34,367 nucleotides of DNA from the NCBI GenBank assembly GCA_900542315.1, contig UQMV01000021.1, positions 1 to 34,367 on the forward strand, written 5' to 3'. This DNA is from an uncultured Collinsella sp. Lineage in GTDB: Bacteria; Actinomycetota; Coriobacteriia; Coriobacteriales; Coriobacteriaceae. Both the position numbers and the translations under genes were made by a program. The notes beneath the pieces were generated by a model. The model did no database searches, was not told the DNA's origin, and saw only the letters and a list, made by a program, of their open reading frames with translations. Below, piece after piece: positions 7,834-14,943 of this stretch; positions within the stretch are counted from its first letter, which is position 1; the number at the start of each line of letters is the position of its first letter.

Positions 7834-8034
7834 ATGGCAGAACACATGACCCCCGTAGTCGCGAAGGTCTTGCCCGAGGAGAAGGCAGCCTTCGCGGCGG
7901 CAACTCAGCTCGTGGGCACCACGCCGTCCAACGCCATCCGCATGTTTATCGCCGCGTTCAATCGCTGCGGCACCTTCCCGTTCGACATCTCGCCCAACGG
8001 GGCTTTTGGCACTGCGCCCGATTCTCATCAATAA
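7834..8034 (+). CDS. Orphan RelB/DinJ-family antitoxin
   Basis: This 66-residue protein matches the ribbon-helix-helix pattern of DinJ/RelB antitoxins: a short beta strand (TPVVAKVLPEEK), a helical region with the phrase LVGTTPSNAIRMFIAAFNRC, and the end FPFDIS that resembles the LPF motif. Such proteins normally neutralise a YafQ/RelE mRNA-cleaving toxin and repress their own operon. No toxin gene follows: the next gene starts 83 bases later and encodes a membrane protease. It may act in trans, be a remnant, or serve only as a regulator. ATG 7834 follows AAAAGGAAG. The gene is preceded by ten-base-spaced repeats and a structured leader, and is bracketed by two direct repeat copies. Confidence 0.75.
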   Translation: MAEHMTPVVAKVLPEEKAAFAAATQLVGTTPSNAIRMFIAAFNRCGTFPFDISPNGAFGTAPDSHQ

Positions 8035-8035
8035 G

Positions 8036-8066
8036 TGATCCGTTTTCCTCCGTCCCCATGGGATCA
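8036..8066. repeat. GGGACGG-family palindromic repeat, copy 2
   Basis: The element starts two bases after the antitoxin stop codon and has perfect arms TGATCC and GGATCA around the core; on the opposite strand the core is GGGGACGGAGGA. It is in direct orientation with the copy at 7640-7670 and inverted relative to the copy at 20216-20246. Confidence 0.85.
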
Positions 8067-8117
8067 GCTCTCTGCCGAGTTGTGGTAGAACTAGGGAACG
8101 GTTTTGAGGAGGTTGGC

Positions 8118-9029
8118 ATGCTCAATGCGATGATTTGGGCGCTTGCCTGTTTTGGCGTCGTCGCTGCCGATATTGCCCTGAGCATCGTTTTGTTCTCCGC
8201 CCTTGGCGTCGCATCGGTGTTCATGGGTTTTTCGATCGATGACCTCGACATTCAATTGCTTCAGGCCGTCGCGCAGACGGCATCGTTTTTGATGGCGCTG
8301 CTGTGGTGGCGTTATCTGTGGCCGCGTTCGTTTATGGCACGCCGGCAAAGCGCGCATCCGCTCGGCGGGGGAGCGCGTGGGGCGTGGAAGCGCATCGCCT
8401 GCGTTATCGTGATTGGCCTGGCCCTGCAGGTGGTCGTTGGCTACGTGACCGACGCCGCGCTGTCGCTGTTGCCCGATGCCGCGGCCGACTACAGCGAGCT
8501 TGTCGAGGAAACAGGCATGGGCGACACCAGCTATCTCGCCGTCCTGACTACGGTACTCGGCGCCCCATTTTGTGAAGAGCTGCTGGTGCGCGGCATTATT
8601 TTTGAGTTTTCGCTCCGAGCGTTTAATCCGCAGTGCCGCCCACTTTGGAAGCGCCGGCGTCGTGCGAGCGCGCAGGACGGCGCCATGGTGCCCTGGGCGG
8701 CCCCAAGTACGTGGGGTATCGCCGCGGCGATTGTGCTGCAGGCGGCAATCTTCGGTTTTATGCACATGAATTGGGTGCAAGGTTGCTACGCGGGTGCCGC
8801 CGGCCTCATCTTTGGTTGGGTGCTCGTGACGACCGGAAAGCTCCGCTACACGATCCTGCTGCACTTTGCCTTTAATGCCGGGTCGTATCTCATGACGTTG
8901 CTCTGGTTTGTGAACACGCCGTTCGACGTGGCAATTACGGTCGCTATCGCCGGCGTCATCCTCGTTGAGGCAATGCGCTCGCTGCGCCATGCGTGTGGGA
9001 TGGACGCAGCGAGCGCACCGCTGCCCTAG
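8118..9029 (+). CDS. CPBP family intramembrane metalloprotease
   Basis: This 303-residue polytopic membrane protein has the three motifs of the CPBP (Abi, Rce1-like) family: EELLVRG with E153 and E154, FGFMHMNW with H216, and HFAFNA with H249 and N253. These side chains form the metal/catalytic centre inside the membrane. Bacterial members are linked to protein processing, bacteriocin immunity or membrane protein homeostasis; the substrate here is unknown. A basic loop rich in Arg (RPLWKRRRRAS) separates the first motif from the second. ATG 8118 is preferred because GAGGAGG ends five bases before it, although the frame stays open further upstream. The stop codon overlaps the stop of the convergent radical SAM gene within one CTAG. 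Confidence 0.87.
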   Translation: MLNAMIWALACFGVVAADIALSIVLFSALGVASVFMGFSIDDLDIQLLQAVAQTASFLMALLWWRYLWPRSFMARRQSAHPLGGGARGAWKRIACVIVIGLALQVVVGYVTDAALSLLPDAAADYSELVEETGMGDTSYLAVLTTVLGAPFCEELLVRGIIFEFSLRAFNPQCRPLWKRRRRASAQDGAMVPWAAPSTWGIAAAIVLQAAIFGFMHMNWVQGCYAGAAGLIFGWVLVTTGKLRYTILLHFAFNAGSYLMTLLWFVNTPFDVAITVAIAGVILVEAMRSLRHACGMDAASAPLP

Positions 9030-11170
9030 TTGCGGCGTCCGCCGCCGTTGGCGCCCTGACGCCCTTGGGCCGCGCGGTTGCGACCGGCAGTGTTCTGTGC
9101 GCGCGACATGCCGCCGTGCCCCTTGCTGCCTTTGGGTCCCTTGCCGGCGCCGCCGCCATGCGGTTTGCCGCCCTTCTTGCCGGTACCATGCCCGCCGCCA
9201 GCAGACGTCTCGCCCGGGCGTGGCGGCACGGGGCGAATCAGACAATGCTTGGTGTAGCCGATCAGATCGCGGCGACCGGCCTTCTCCAGTGCCTCACGCA
9301 CGAGCTTGTAGTTCTCGGGCTTGCGATACTGGATGAGCGCGCGCTGCATGGCCTTTTCGTGCGGGTCGCGCGCCACATAGATCGGCTCCATGGTGCGCGG
9401 GTCCACGCCGGTGTAGTACATGCACGTCGACATGGTGGACGGGGTGGGGTAGAAGTCCTGCACCTGTTCGGGCATGTAGCCCATGTCGCGCACGGCCTCG
9501 GCAAGGTCCACTGCTTCCTTCATGGTCGAGCCGGGATGGCTCGAGATTAGGTACGGCACTACGTACTGTTTGAGTCCGTATTCGCGATTCAAGCGTTCGA
9601 ATTTACGGCAGAACGCATCGTAGACGGCGCGACTCGGCTTGCCCATCACGGACAGCACCGCATCGCTTACGTGCTCGGGTGCCACGCGTAGCTGGCCCGA
9701 GACATGGTGCTCCAACAGCTCGCGCAAAAACTCGTCCGAGGCATCGGCCATGGTGTAGTCAAAGCGGATGCCGCTGCGCACGAAGACCTTCTTGACGCCC
9801 GGCAGCTGGCGCAGGTCGCGCAACAACTGCGTGTAGCCGCTCTCGTCGACCACCATGTTCTTGCACACGCTCGGCCACAGGCAGCGTTTGTTCTTGCACA
9901 CGCCGTGCTTGAGCTGCTTGTCGCAGGCAGGGCGGCTAAAGTTGGCCGTCGGTCCGCCCACGTCGTTGATGTAGCCCTTAAACTCGGGATCGCGCGTGAG
10001 CAGCTCGGCCTCGCGCATGATCGAGTCGTGGCTGCGCATCTGCAGCACGCGGCCCTGGTGAAAGGTGAGGGCGCAAAACGAGCACTCGCCAAAACAGCCG
10101 CGGTTGGAGCTAATGGAAAACTTGATCTCGGCAAAGGCCGGCACGCCGCCTGCCGCGTCGTAGTCGGGATGCCAATCGCGTGCGTAGGGGAGCTCGGCCA
10201 CCTCGTCCATCTCATCGGTGGTGAGCGTCGCCGACGGCGGGTTCTGCACCACATAGACGCTGTTGGGGTAGGGTTCTACCAGGCGATGCCCGGTGATGGG
10301 GTCCATATTCTGCTGCTGCACGTTAAAGCTGCGCGCGTAGTTGAGCTTGTCGGCGGTAAGGTCGTCCCAGCTGGGCAGCAGGTCGTAGTCGTAGACCTCG
10401 TCGAGCGAACCCGCGCGGTAAACGGTGCCGTTGATATAGGTGATCTGATCGACGGGCAGTCCCGCGTCGAGCGCGTCGGCGATCTCGACGATCGCGTGCT
10501 CGCCCATGCCGTAGATGAGGATGTCGGCGCCCGAGTCGAGCAGTACCGAACGCTTGAGCTTGTCCTGCCAGTAGTCGTAGTGGGCCAGGCGGCGCAGGCT
10601 CGCCTCGATGCCGCCGATAATGATGGGAGCGTCCTTGAACGTCTGGCGGATGAGGTTGCCGTAGACCGTGACGGCACGGTTGGGGCGGTGACCTTCCTCG
10701 CCGCCGGGGGTATAGGCGTCGGTGTGGCGGCGGTGCTTGGTTACCGAATAGTGGTTGACCATGGAGTCCATGTTGCCGGCGCTGACGAGAAACCCCAGGC
10801 GCGGCTCGCCGAGCACAGTGATGCTGGCGGGGTCGGTCCAGTCGGGCTGGCAGATGATGCCCACTTTGTAGCCGTGCGCGTCGAGTACGCGGCTGATGAT
10901 AGCCATGCCAAAGCTCGGATGGTCCACGTAGGCATCACCGCAGATATAGACGAAGTCGCACTGGTCCCAGCCGCGCGCATCCATGTCGGCGCGGCTGACG
11001 GGGAGGAACTTATCGCGGCCCGGGCGCCAGGGACGGGCGGGCGCGGCTTGAGTGTGCGTGGCGTGAGCGGCGCGCGCGGCCTGGGCCTTGCCGCCGCGCT
11101 TTTGCTGCTGGCCCTGTTTGCCCTGCTGACTGCGCTGGTTATTCTGAGCGTGCTGAGGCTTTTTTGCCAC
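9026..11170 (-). CDS. YgiQ family radical SAM protein
   Basis: This 714-residue enzyme belongs to the YgiQ (UPF0313) family of radical SAM proteins, whose reaction is not established. The iron-sulfur motif is GCFGECSFC (C359, C363, C366), inside a well-conserved core (KFSISSNRGCFGEC; EIKFS; YLISSHPGSTMKEAV; FYPTPSTMSTCMYYTG). The N-terminal 45 residues are rich in Gln, Lys and Ala, and the last 60 are Gly/Lys/Arg-rich, both low-complexity and probably disordered. GTG 11170 is chosen because GGGAGGG lies just before it; the frame is open further upstream but without a good start. The family usually has about 700 to 740 residues. Its stop shares CTAG (9026-9029) with the protease gene. Confidence 0.9.
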   Translation of the reverse strand: MAKKPQHAQNNQRSQQGKQGQQQKRGGKAQAARAAHATHTQAAPARPWRPGRDKFLPVSRADMDARGWDQCDFVYICGDAYVDHPSFGMAIISRVLDAHGYKVGIICQPDWTDPASITVLGEPRLGFLVSAGNMDSMVNHYSVTKHRRHTDAYTPGGEEGHRPNRAVTVYGNLIRQTFKDAPIIIGGIEASLRRLAHYDYWQDKLKRSVLLDSGADILIYGMGEHAIVEIADALDAGLPVDQITYINGTVYRAGSLDEVYDYDLLPSWDDLTADKLNYARSFNVQQQNMDPITGHRLVEPYPNSVYVVQNPPSATLTTDEMDEVAELPYARDWHPDYDAAGGVPAFAEIKFSISSNRGCFGECSFCALTFHQGRVLQMRSHDSIMREAELLTRDPEFKGYINDVGGPTANFSRPACDKQLKHGVCKNKRCLWPSVCKNMVVDESGYTQLLRDLRQLPGVKKVFVRSGIRFDYTMADASDEFLRELLEHHVSGQLRVAPEHVSDAVLSVMGKPSRAVYDAFCRKFERLNREYGLKQYVVPYLISSHPGSTMKEAVDLAEAVRDMGYMPEQVQDFYPTPSTMSTCMYYTGVDPRTMEPIYVARDPHEKAMQRALIQYRKPENYKLVREALEKAGRRDLIGYTKHCLIRPVPPRPGETSAGGGHGTGKKGGKPHGGGAGKGPKGSKGHGGMSRAQNTAGRNRAAQGRQGANGGGRRN

Positions 11171-11207
11171 GATCCCTCCCGGTGTTTGTATGCTGCACGT
11201 AATTGTA

Positions 11208-11242
11208 ACCAGTCTTTTTGGGACGGGGCTAAAAAGACTGGT
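11208..11242. repeat. GGGACGG-family hairpin with ACCAGTC arms
   Basis: Perfect 12-bp arms ACCAGTCTTTTT (11208-11219) and AAAAAGACTGGT (11231-11242) enclose the loop GGGACGGGGCT. The loop and the adjoining TTT/AAA match the core of the TGATCC-armed elements, but the outer arms differ. It lies between the divergent ygiQ-like and yoaK-like genes. Confidence 0.75.
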
Positions 11243-11423
11243 GGAGTACATGGGCTGGCGGATCGGCGTGTCGATGCGGGTGCCGTTTGTTTCCAGACTG
11301 TGTATCCCCGTGTCGAAGGAGCCGTCTCGCGCGCACGCCATGTTGTCAATGGGTTACAGTATGAACGGCGGCTATGTTTCCGCCAACGCACGAGAGGGTC
11401 GTCAACAAGGAGGATGCACGACG

Positions 11424-12143
11424 ATGCAGCGTGCCAAACAGATATCGGAGTCCATCGAACTGGGCATTATCCTGGCGCTCGCCGGCGGCTTTATGGATGT
11501 GTATTCGTACATTGGGCGCGACCATGTTTTCGCCAACGCACAGACGGGCAACATCCTGCTCGTGGGCGTGAGCATCTCGGAGGGCAATTGGGCACTTGCG
11601 GGGCGCTACTTCTTCCCTGTGGTGTCGTTTGCCGTGGGCATTATGCTTGCCGACCTGGTACACGAACGGTTTGGCAGCGTGATTCACTGGCGTCAGGTGA
11701 CGGTGTTCTTTGAAGCCGTCATCTTGCTGGGCGTGAGCTTTATTCCCGGTGGCGGTTACAACCTGCTCGCCAACTGCCTCACCTCGTTTGCCTGCGGCAT
11801 GCAAGTCGAGAGCTTCCGCAAGATCCACGGTCACGGCATCGCCACGACTATGTGCATCGGCAACTTGCGCAACGCGCTGCAAAACGTGGACGATTACATC
11901 ATCACCCACAGGCGCGGCTTTTTGGAAAACGGCTTGCTGTACTTTGGCGTGATCTTTACCTTTGTGTTTGGCGCCGTGTTGGGCAACTGGTGTATTGAGC
12001 GCATGGGCCTGCACGCCATCGTCGTGGCGAGTTTGCTGCTGTTTGTCGCGTTTGCCATCATGTTCATCGACCGCGAGCGCGACTTGCACAGGAAATGGGC
12101 CCGCATCATAGCTGACTGGCAGACCGCGAGTCTTAAGCGCTAA
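11424..12143 (+). CDS. YoaK/DUF1275 family membrane protein
   Basis: This 239-residue protein is a multi-pass inner-membrane protein of the DUF1275 (YoaK) family, of unknown function. The family opening is clear (LALAGGFMDVYSYIGRDHVF, then ANAQTGNILLVGV), followed by hydrophobic segments at about residues 55-75, 90-105, 160-185 and 190-210, and a charged C-terminal end (DRERDLHRKWARI). The length is typical. ATG 11424 follows AAGGAGG at 11407-11413 with a ten-base gap. It appears to be transcribed alone: it is divergent from the radical SAM gene and followed by a 22-bp hairpin. Confidence 0.85.
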   Translation: MQRAKQISESIELGIILALAGGFMDVYSYIGRDHVFANAQTGNILLVGVSISEGNWALAGRYFFPVVSFAVGIMLADLVHERFGSVIHWRQVTVFFEAVILLGVSFIPGGGYNLLANCLTSFACGMQVESFRKIHGHGIATTMCIGNLRNALQNVDDYIITHRRGFLENGLLYFGVIFTFVFGAVLGNWCIERMGLHAIVVASLLLFVAFAIMFIDRERDLHRKWARIIADWQTASLKR

Positions 12144-12150
12144 GGTGCAT

Positions 12151-12217
12151 GTTCGTAACAACATTCAGGAGCCAGAAAAACTATCTAGCTCCTGAATGTT
12201 GTTACGAACTGCTTTTT
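12151..12217 (+). repeat. 22-bp perfect hairpin after yoaK, possible terminator
   Basis: The arms at 12151-12172 and 12188-12209 are perfectly complementary over 22 bases (they begin GTTCGTAACAACATTC). After one mismatch two more pairs form, leaving a loop of about nine bases. The right arm is followed by TGC and five T residues (12213-12217), so it can end transcription of the preceding gene. A stem this long is unusual for a simple terminator and suggests a mobile or REP-like palindrome. Confidence 0.8.
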
Positions 12218-12222
12218 GCGAT

Positions 12223-12762
12223 TTATTCGAGATGTTCTTCAATCCGAGCCCTAAGAAGGGCAATGGCTGTAGATATTCCAATTGCGGCGGCTAATTCGGC
12301 TTTATCCAAAACCTGTATGCTAAAGCACGATTGTTTATCACATTGAAGGACGATAACTGAAGATAGTTTCACTTCCCGTTGGCTGAATACATCGTAATCT
12401 CCAAATAGGAAGTTACCTTTTATTGTGTAATTCGGTATGTTCGTTACGCACTTCATCTCAAGTCTGTTTAGGCCATAATCAAACACCGCAACTTCCTCGT
12501 GTTCGATGATGAGCGCAACCCTGGGCATGTTGCTAAAACCACCGTCGACGACAGTGAAGAATTTTTCATTTGCATCGTCATAAACGGTATATTTAAGACT
12601 CAATAGCTGTCCTAGTGGACCCGTGAACCCATGTTTTTTGATGTTGAGGTTGTCTCCCGCTGGGTTGATGAGAGCCAGAGTATGCGGATAAGGGTTACCT
12701 TCAATTGAGATTCGATATTCGTTTGTAGCCGTCTTGCTCGATTTAGGACCACTAGCCACCAT
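12223..12762 (-). CDS. LURP-one-like (YxjI/Tubby-like fold) hypothetical protein
   Basis: This 179-residue protein is not firmly recognised. Its pattern of alternating short strands resembles the LURP-one-related/YxjI family, which has a Tubby/scramblase-like barrel: YTVYDDANEKFFTVVD, VAVFDYGLNRLEMKC, YTIKGNFLFGDYDVF, then a C-terminal hydrophobic helix (AELAAAIGISTAIALLRA) as in that family. Members may bind lipid or DNA, but bacterial functions are unknown. There is no signal peptide. The A+T content and codon choice differ from the neighbours, suggesting acquisition by transfer. The start is preceded by CGAGGCGATG. A 42-residue membrane peptide ends three bases upstream on the same strand and may be co-expressed. 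Confidence 0.6.
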   Translation of the reverse strand: MVASGPKSSKTATNEYRISIEGNPYPHTLALINPAGDNLNIKKHGFTGPLGQLLSLKYTVYDDANEKFFTVVDGGFSNMPRVALIIEHEEVAVFDYGLNRLEMKCVTNIPNYTIKGNFLFGDYDVFSQREVKLSSVIVLQCDKQSCFSIQVLDKAELAAAIGISTAIALLRARIEEHLE

Positions 12763-12765
12763 GTG

Positions 12766-12894
12766 TCATCGCCTCGATCGAATTGGAACCGCCTTCTGCT
12801 TCGTGCGGAGAATTACGCTGTACGCTGCAGTAGATGCAGCTGCAATAACCGCATGGGCAATTTCTAACAAAATGAATAACGCTATTTGCTGCAT
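12766..12894 (-). CDS. Small single-pass membrane peptide (42 aa)
   Basis: This short reading frame encodes a peptide beginning MQQIALFILLEIAHAV, continuing with Ala-rich hydrophobic residues as one membrane helix, and ending in a basic tail (RTKQKAVPIRSRR). That layout (short N-terminus, one helix, positive C-terminus) is typical of real small membrane proteins. Its TGA stop ends three bases before the ATG of the LURP-one-like gene, which fits a two-gene unit. Against it, the ribosome binding site is poor: the nearest purine-rich block, AAAGGA, is over 20 bases away. An overlapping alternative frame of 63 codons looks less protein-like. No family is recognised. Confidence 0.4.
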   Translation of the reverse strand: MQQIALFILLEIAHAVIAAASTAAYSVILRTKQKAVPIRSRR

Positions 12895-13005
12895 GCATGT
12901 TATTTACTATAAAGTATCCTTTTATAAACGTATTGTCAAACATATATTGCTAAAACAGAAACAATTTATAGACTGAGTTGGTCGTATTCTTTGGGCGATT
13001 GCTCC

Positions 13006-13174
13006 TATAATCTAGCCTTCGCTGCTGTCGGGAGGGAAGGACTAGAGCGCCGTTATTATGTTGAAACGCTTTAAAAATTTTGACGTTCTCACGTGTTTTT
13101 TGTTTCAAAAGCGTTAGGATGGGACTCGTAGCGTGGGGCGTAATGGGTGCCCCGCACACGATGGGAGGCTATCA
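13006..13174 (+). promoter_or_regulatory. Promoter and long leader of the fucO-like gene
   Basis: A perfect -10 hexamer TATAAT lies at 13006-13011; the -35 is not clear. The predicted transcript would have a leader of about 155 bases. In it, AACGCTTT (13065-13072) and AAAGCGTT (13108-13115) form an inverted repeat, and the left part, GAAACGCTTTAA, resembles a LacI-family half-palindrome. GGGAGG at 13163-13168 is the ribosome binding site. The preceding stretch, 12895-13005, is A+T-rich with nothing else recognisable. Confidence 0.45.
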
Positions 13175-14341
13175 ATGGCTAATCGTTTCGTTCTCAACAC
13201 CATTTCTTATCATGGTTCCGGCGCCATCAAGGAGATTCCCGGCGAGCTCCAGCGTCGCGGCTACAAGAAGATCTTCGTCTGCTCCGATCCCGATCTGGTC
13301 AAGTTTGGCGTTACCGCTAAGGTGACCGACGAGCTCGACGCTGCCGGCATCGCTTGGAGCCTCTACTCCGAGATCAAGCCCAACCCCACTATCCAGAACG
13401 TCAAGGACGGCGTCGAGGCCTTCAAGGCCGCCGAGGCTGACGCTATCGTGACCATCGGTGGCGGCTCCTCCATGGACACCGCCAAGGCTATTGGCATCAT
13501 CATCAACAACCCCGAGTTCGCCGATGTCCGCAGCCTCGAGGGCGTTGCTCCCACCAAGAACCATGCCGTGTTCACCATCGCCGTGCCGACGACCGCCGGT
13601 ACCGCTGCCGAGGTGACCATCAACTACGTCATCACCGACCCCGAGAAGGTCCGCAAGTTCGTGTGCGTCGACACCAACGACGCCCCCGAGGTCGCCGTCG
13701 TCGATCCCGACATGATGGCCTCCATGCCCGCCGGCCTGACCGCCTCCACCGGCATGGACGCTCTGACCCACGCCATCGAGGGCTACACCACCAAGGGCGC
13801 CTGGGAGCTCTCCGACATGTTCCACTTTGAGGCCATTAAGCTGATCAGCGAGAACCTGCGCGACTCCGTCGCCGAGGCCAAGTCCGGCAAGCCCGGCTCC
13901 GGCCGTGAGGGCATGGCTCTTGGTCAGTATGTCGCCGGCATGGGCTTCTCCAACGTCGGCCTGGGCATCGACCACGCCATGGCTCACACCCTGTCCGCTC
14001 ACTACGACACCCCGCACGGCGTCGCTTGCGCCATGCTGTTGCCGATCGCCATGGAGTTCAACAAGCCGGTTTGCGCCGAGCGCCTGGCCAAGGTCGCCGT
14101 CGCCATGGGCGTTGACACCACGGGCATGAGCACCGACGAGGCCGCCGATGCTGCCATTGCCGCCGTCAAGCAGCTTTCCGCCGACGTGAACATCCCGCAC
14201 GTCTGCGAAGCCATGAAGGCTGACGAGATCGAGGTCCTGGCCAAGGACGCCATGGCCGACGCCTGCTTCCCGGGCAACCCGCGCGAGGCGACGCTCGACG
14301 ACGTCATCGAGCTCTTCAAGAAGATCTGCCCGGCTGCCTAG
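13175..14341 (+). CDS. fucO: Iron-containing alcohol dehydrogenase, lactaldehyde reductase (FucO)-like
   Basis: This 388-residue cytoplasmic enzyme closely resembles E. coli FucO, which reduces L-lactaldehyde to 1,2-propanediol with NADH during fucose or rhamnose breakdown. Shared stretches include NNPEFADVRSLEG, TTAGTAAEVTINYVITD, DALTHAIEGY and ALGQYVAGMGFSNVGLG. The nucleotide-binding GGGSSMDTAKAIG is present. The Fe2+ ligands are D195, H199, H267 and H281, in the right spacing. ATG 13175 follows GGGAGG by six bases. It stands alone: no fucose or rhamnose genes are in the window, so it may also serve as a general aldehyde reductase in fermentation. Codon use is strongly biased to C-ending codons, suggesting high expression. 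Confidence 0.9.
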   Translation: MANRFVLNTISYHGSGAIKEIPGELQRRGYKKIFVCSDPDLVKFGVTAKVTDELDAAGIAWSLYSEIKPNPTIQNVKDGVEAFKAAEADAIVTIGGGSSMDTAKAIGIIINNPEFADVRSLEGVAPTKNHAVFTIAVPTTAGTAAEVTINYVITDPEKVRKFVCVDTNDAPEVAVVDPDMMASMPAGLTASTGMDALTHAIEGYTTKGAWELSDMFHFEAIKLISENLRDSVAEAKSGKPGSGREGMALGQYVAGMGFSNVGLGIDHAMAHTLSAHYDTPHGVACAMLLPIAMEFNKPVCAERLAKVAVAMGVDTTGMSTDEAADAAIAAVKQLSADVNIPHVCEAMKADEIEVLAKDAMADACFPGNPREATLDDVIELFKKICPAA

Positions 14342-14394
14342 CCCAGTTTGGTGGTCCTTCGCCCGTAGGCGTATGGTCTTTTGACTTGCCGCTG

Positions 14395-14426
14395 GCCCTG
14401 CCGCGCTACGCACGGCGGGGCTTTTT
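14395..14426 (+). terminator. Rho-independent terminator of the fucO-like gene
   Basis: GCCCTGCCG (14395-14403) pairs with CGGCGGGGC (14413-14421), eight Watson-Crick pairs plus one T-G, followed by five T residues (14422-14426). It lies about 55 bases after the stop codon. Confidence 0.88.
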
Positions 14427-14501
14427 GTGCTGCGTCAATGTCTTGAGACGGGTAAAACTAAAGCATGCTGCCCGCTGCGGATAGGTGGTGCACTTCCCAG
14501 C

Positions 14502-14733
14502 GTGCATTTTTGGGAGTATTCAGCAGGCTCTGAAAAATGCATAACGTTGTGAATGGGCCGTAGTGGCCCGCAGACACCATCGACAGCCATTGCGGACGGA
14601 CTATCGATGAGCGGAGGGGGCCGTCGCCGCGTTTTTGGGTTGCAACGACCTGCAACCTTGCTGCAACCGCGTCGTTTTGTCGTTTGTGATGGGGCTGTTG
14701 GGGCTGCGGTGCTGAATACTCCGTTTTTTGCAC
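14502..14733. repeat. Non-coding element bounded by 24-base inverted repeats
   Basis: The ends are GTGCA, six bases, then GGAGTATTCAGCA (14502-14525), and the reverse complement TGCTGAATACTCC ... TGCAC (14710-14733). Eighteen of 24 positions match; the six others are TTTTTG against AAAAAC. Inside are a local stem TGCATTTTT/AAAAATGCA (14503-14511 with 14533-14541) and a hairpin GGTTGCA-ACGACC-TGCAACC (14638-14657). No convincing protein is encoded. No flanking target duplication is visible. It could be a MITE-like remnant or a structured RNA. Confidence 0.5.
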
Positions 14734-14943
14734 GGTCTAGGGTGGAGTACCCTGAGACGAAGCAAAAAGATTCCTCATTTCTATGCAGATACCGATAGGA
14801 TTTATGCAAGATTGGGATTGTAAGACGTGCGCGTGCACAAAACCGGTGCGGGGACGTCGGGAGGCAGCTCGGCTCCTAGGGCATTGACCGTGCAGAACGG
14901 TTAAAATCGGGACTCGGTCTTGGTTTTACTTGGAAGGACGCAT
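14734..14943 (+). promoter_or_regulatory. Upstream region of the M42 peptidase gene
   Basis: No gene is seen here. A TAAAAT at 14902-14907 may be a -10 box, but TTGACC at 14884-14889 is only 12 bases away, too close for a normal -35. ACCGT and ACGGT (about 14887-14901) make a small dyad over that spot. GGAAGG at about 14932-14937 is the ribosome binding site for ATG 14944. Confidence 0.3.

Noticed and set aside
12752..12943. A 63-codon minus-strand frame with several cysteines, overlapping the LURP-one-like gene start
   Set aside because: It overlaps the next gene and has an odd composition. The 42-codon frame in another register looks like a membrane peptide and fits the spacing better.
13058..13117. 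A 19-codon frame (MLKRFKNFDVLTCFLFQKR) in the fucO leader
   Set aside because: The purine-rich block before it is over 20 bases away. It could be a leader peptide, but the evidence is too thin to call a gene.
14458..14733. A 91-codon minus-strand frame in the long non-coding gap
   Set aside because: It coincides with the inverted-repeat element, has no good start signal and shows no protein pattern. The DNA structure explains the region better.
14884..14907. TTGACC and TAAAAT as a promoter for the M42 peptidase gene
   Set aside because: The spacing is 12 bases, too short for a standard sigma-70-type promoter.
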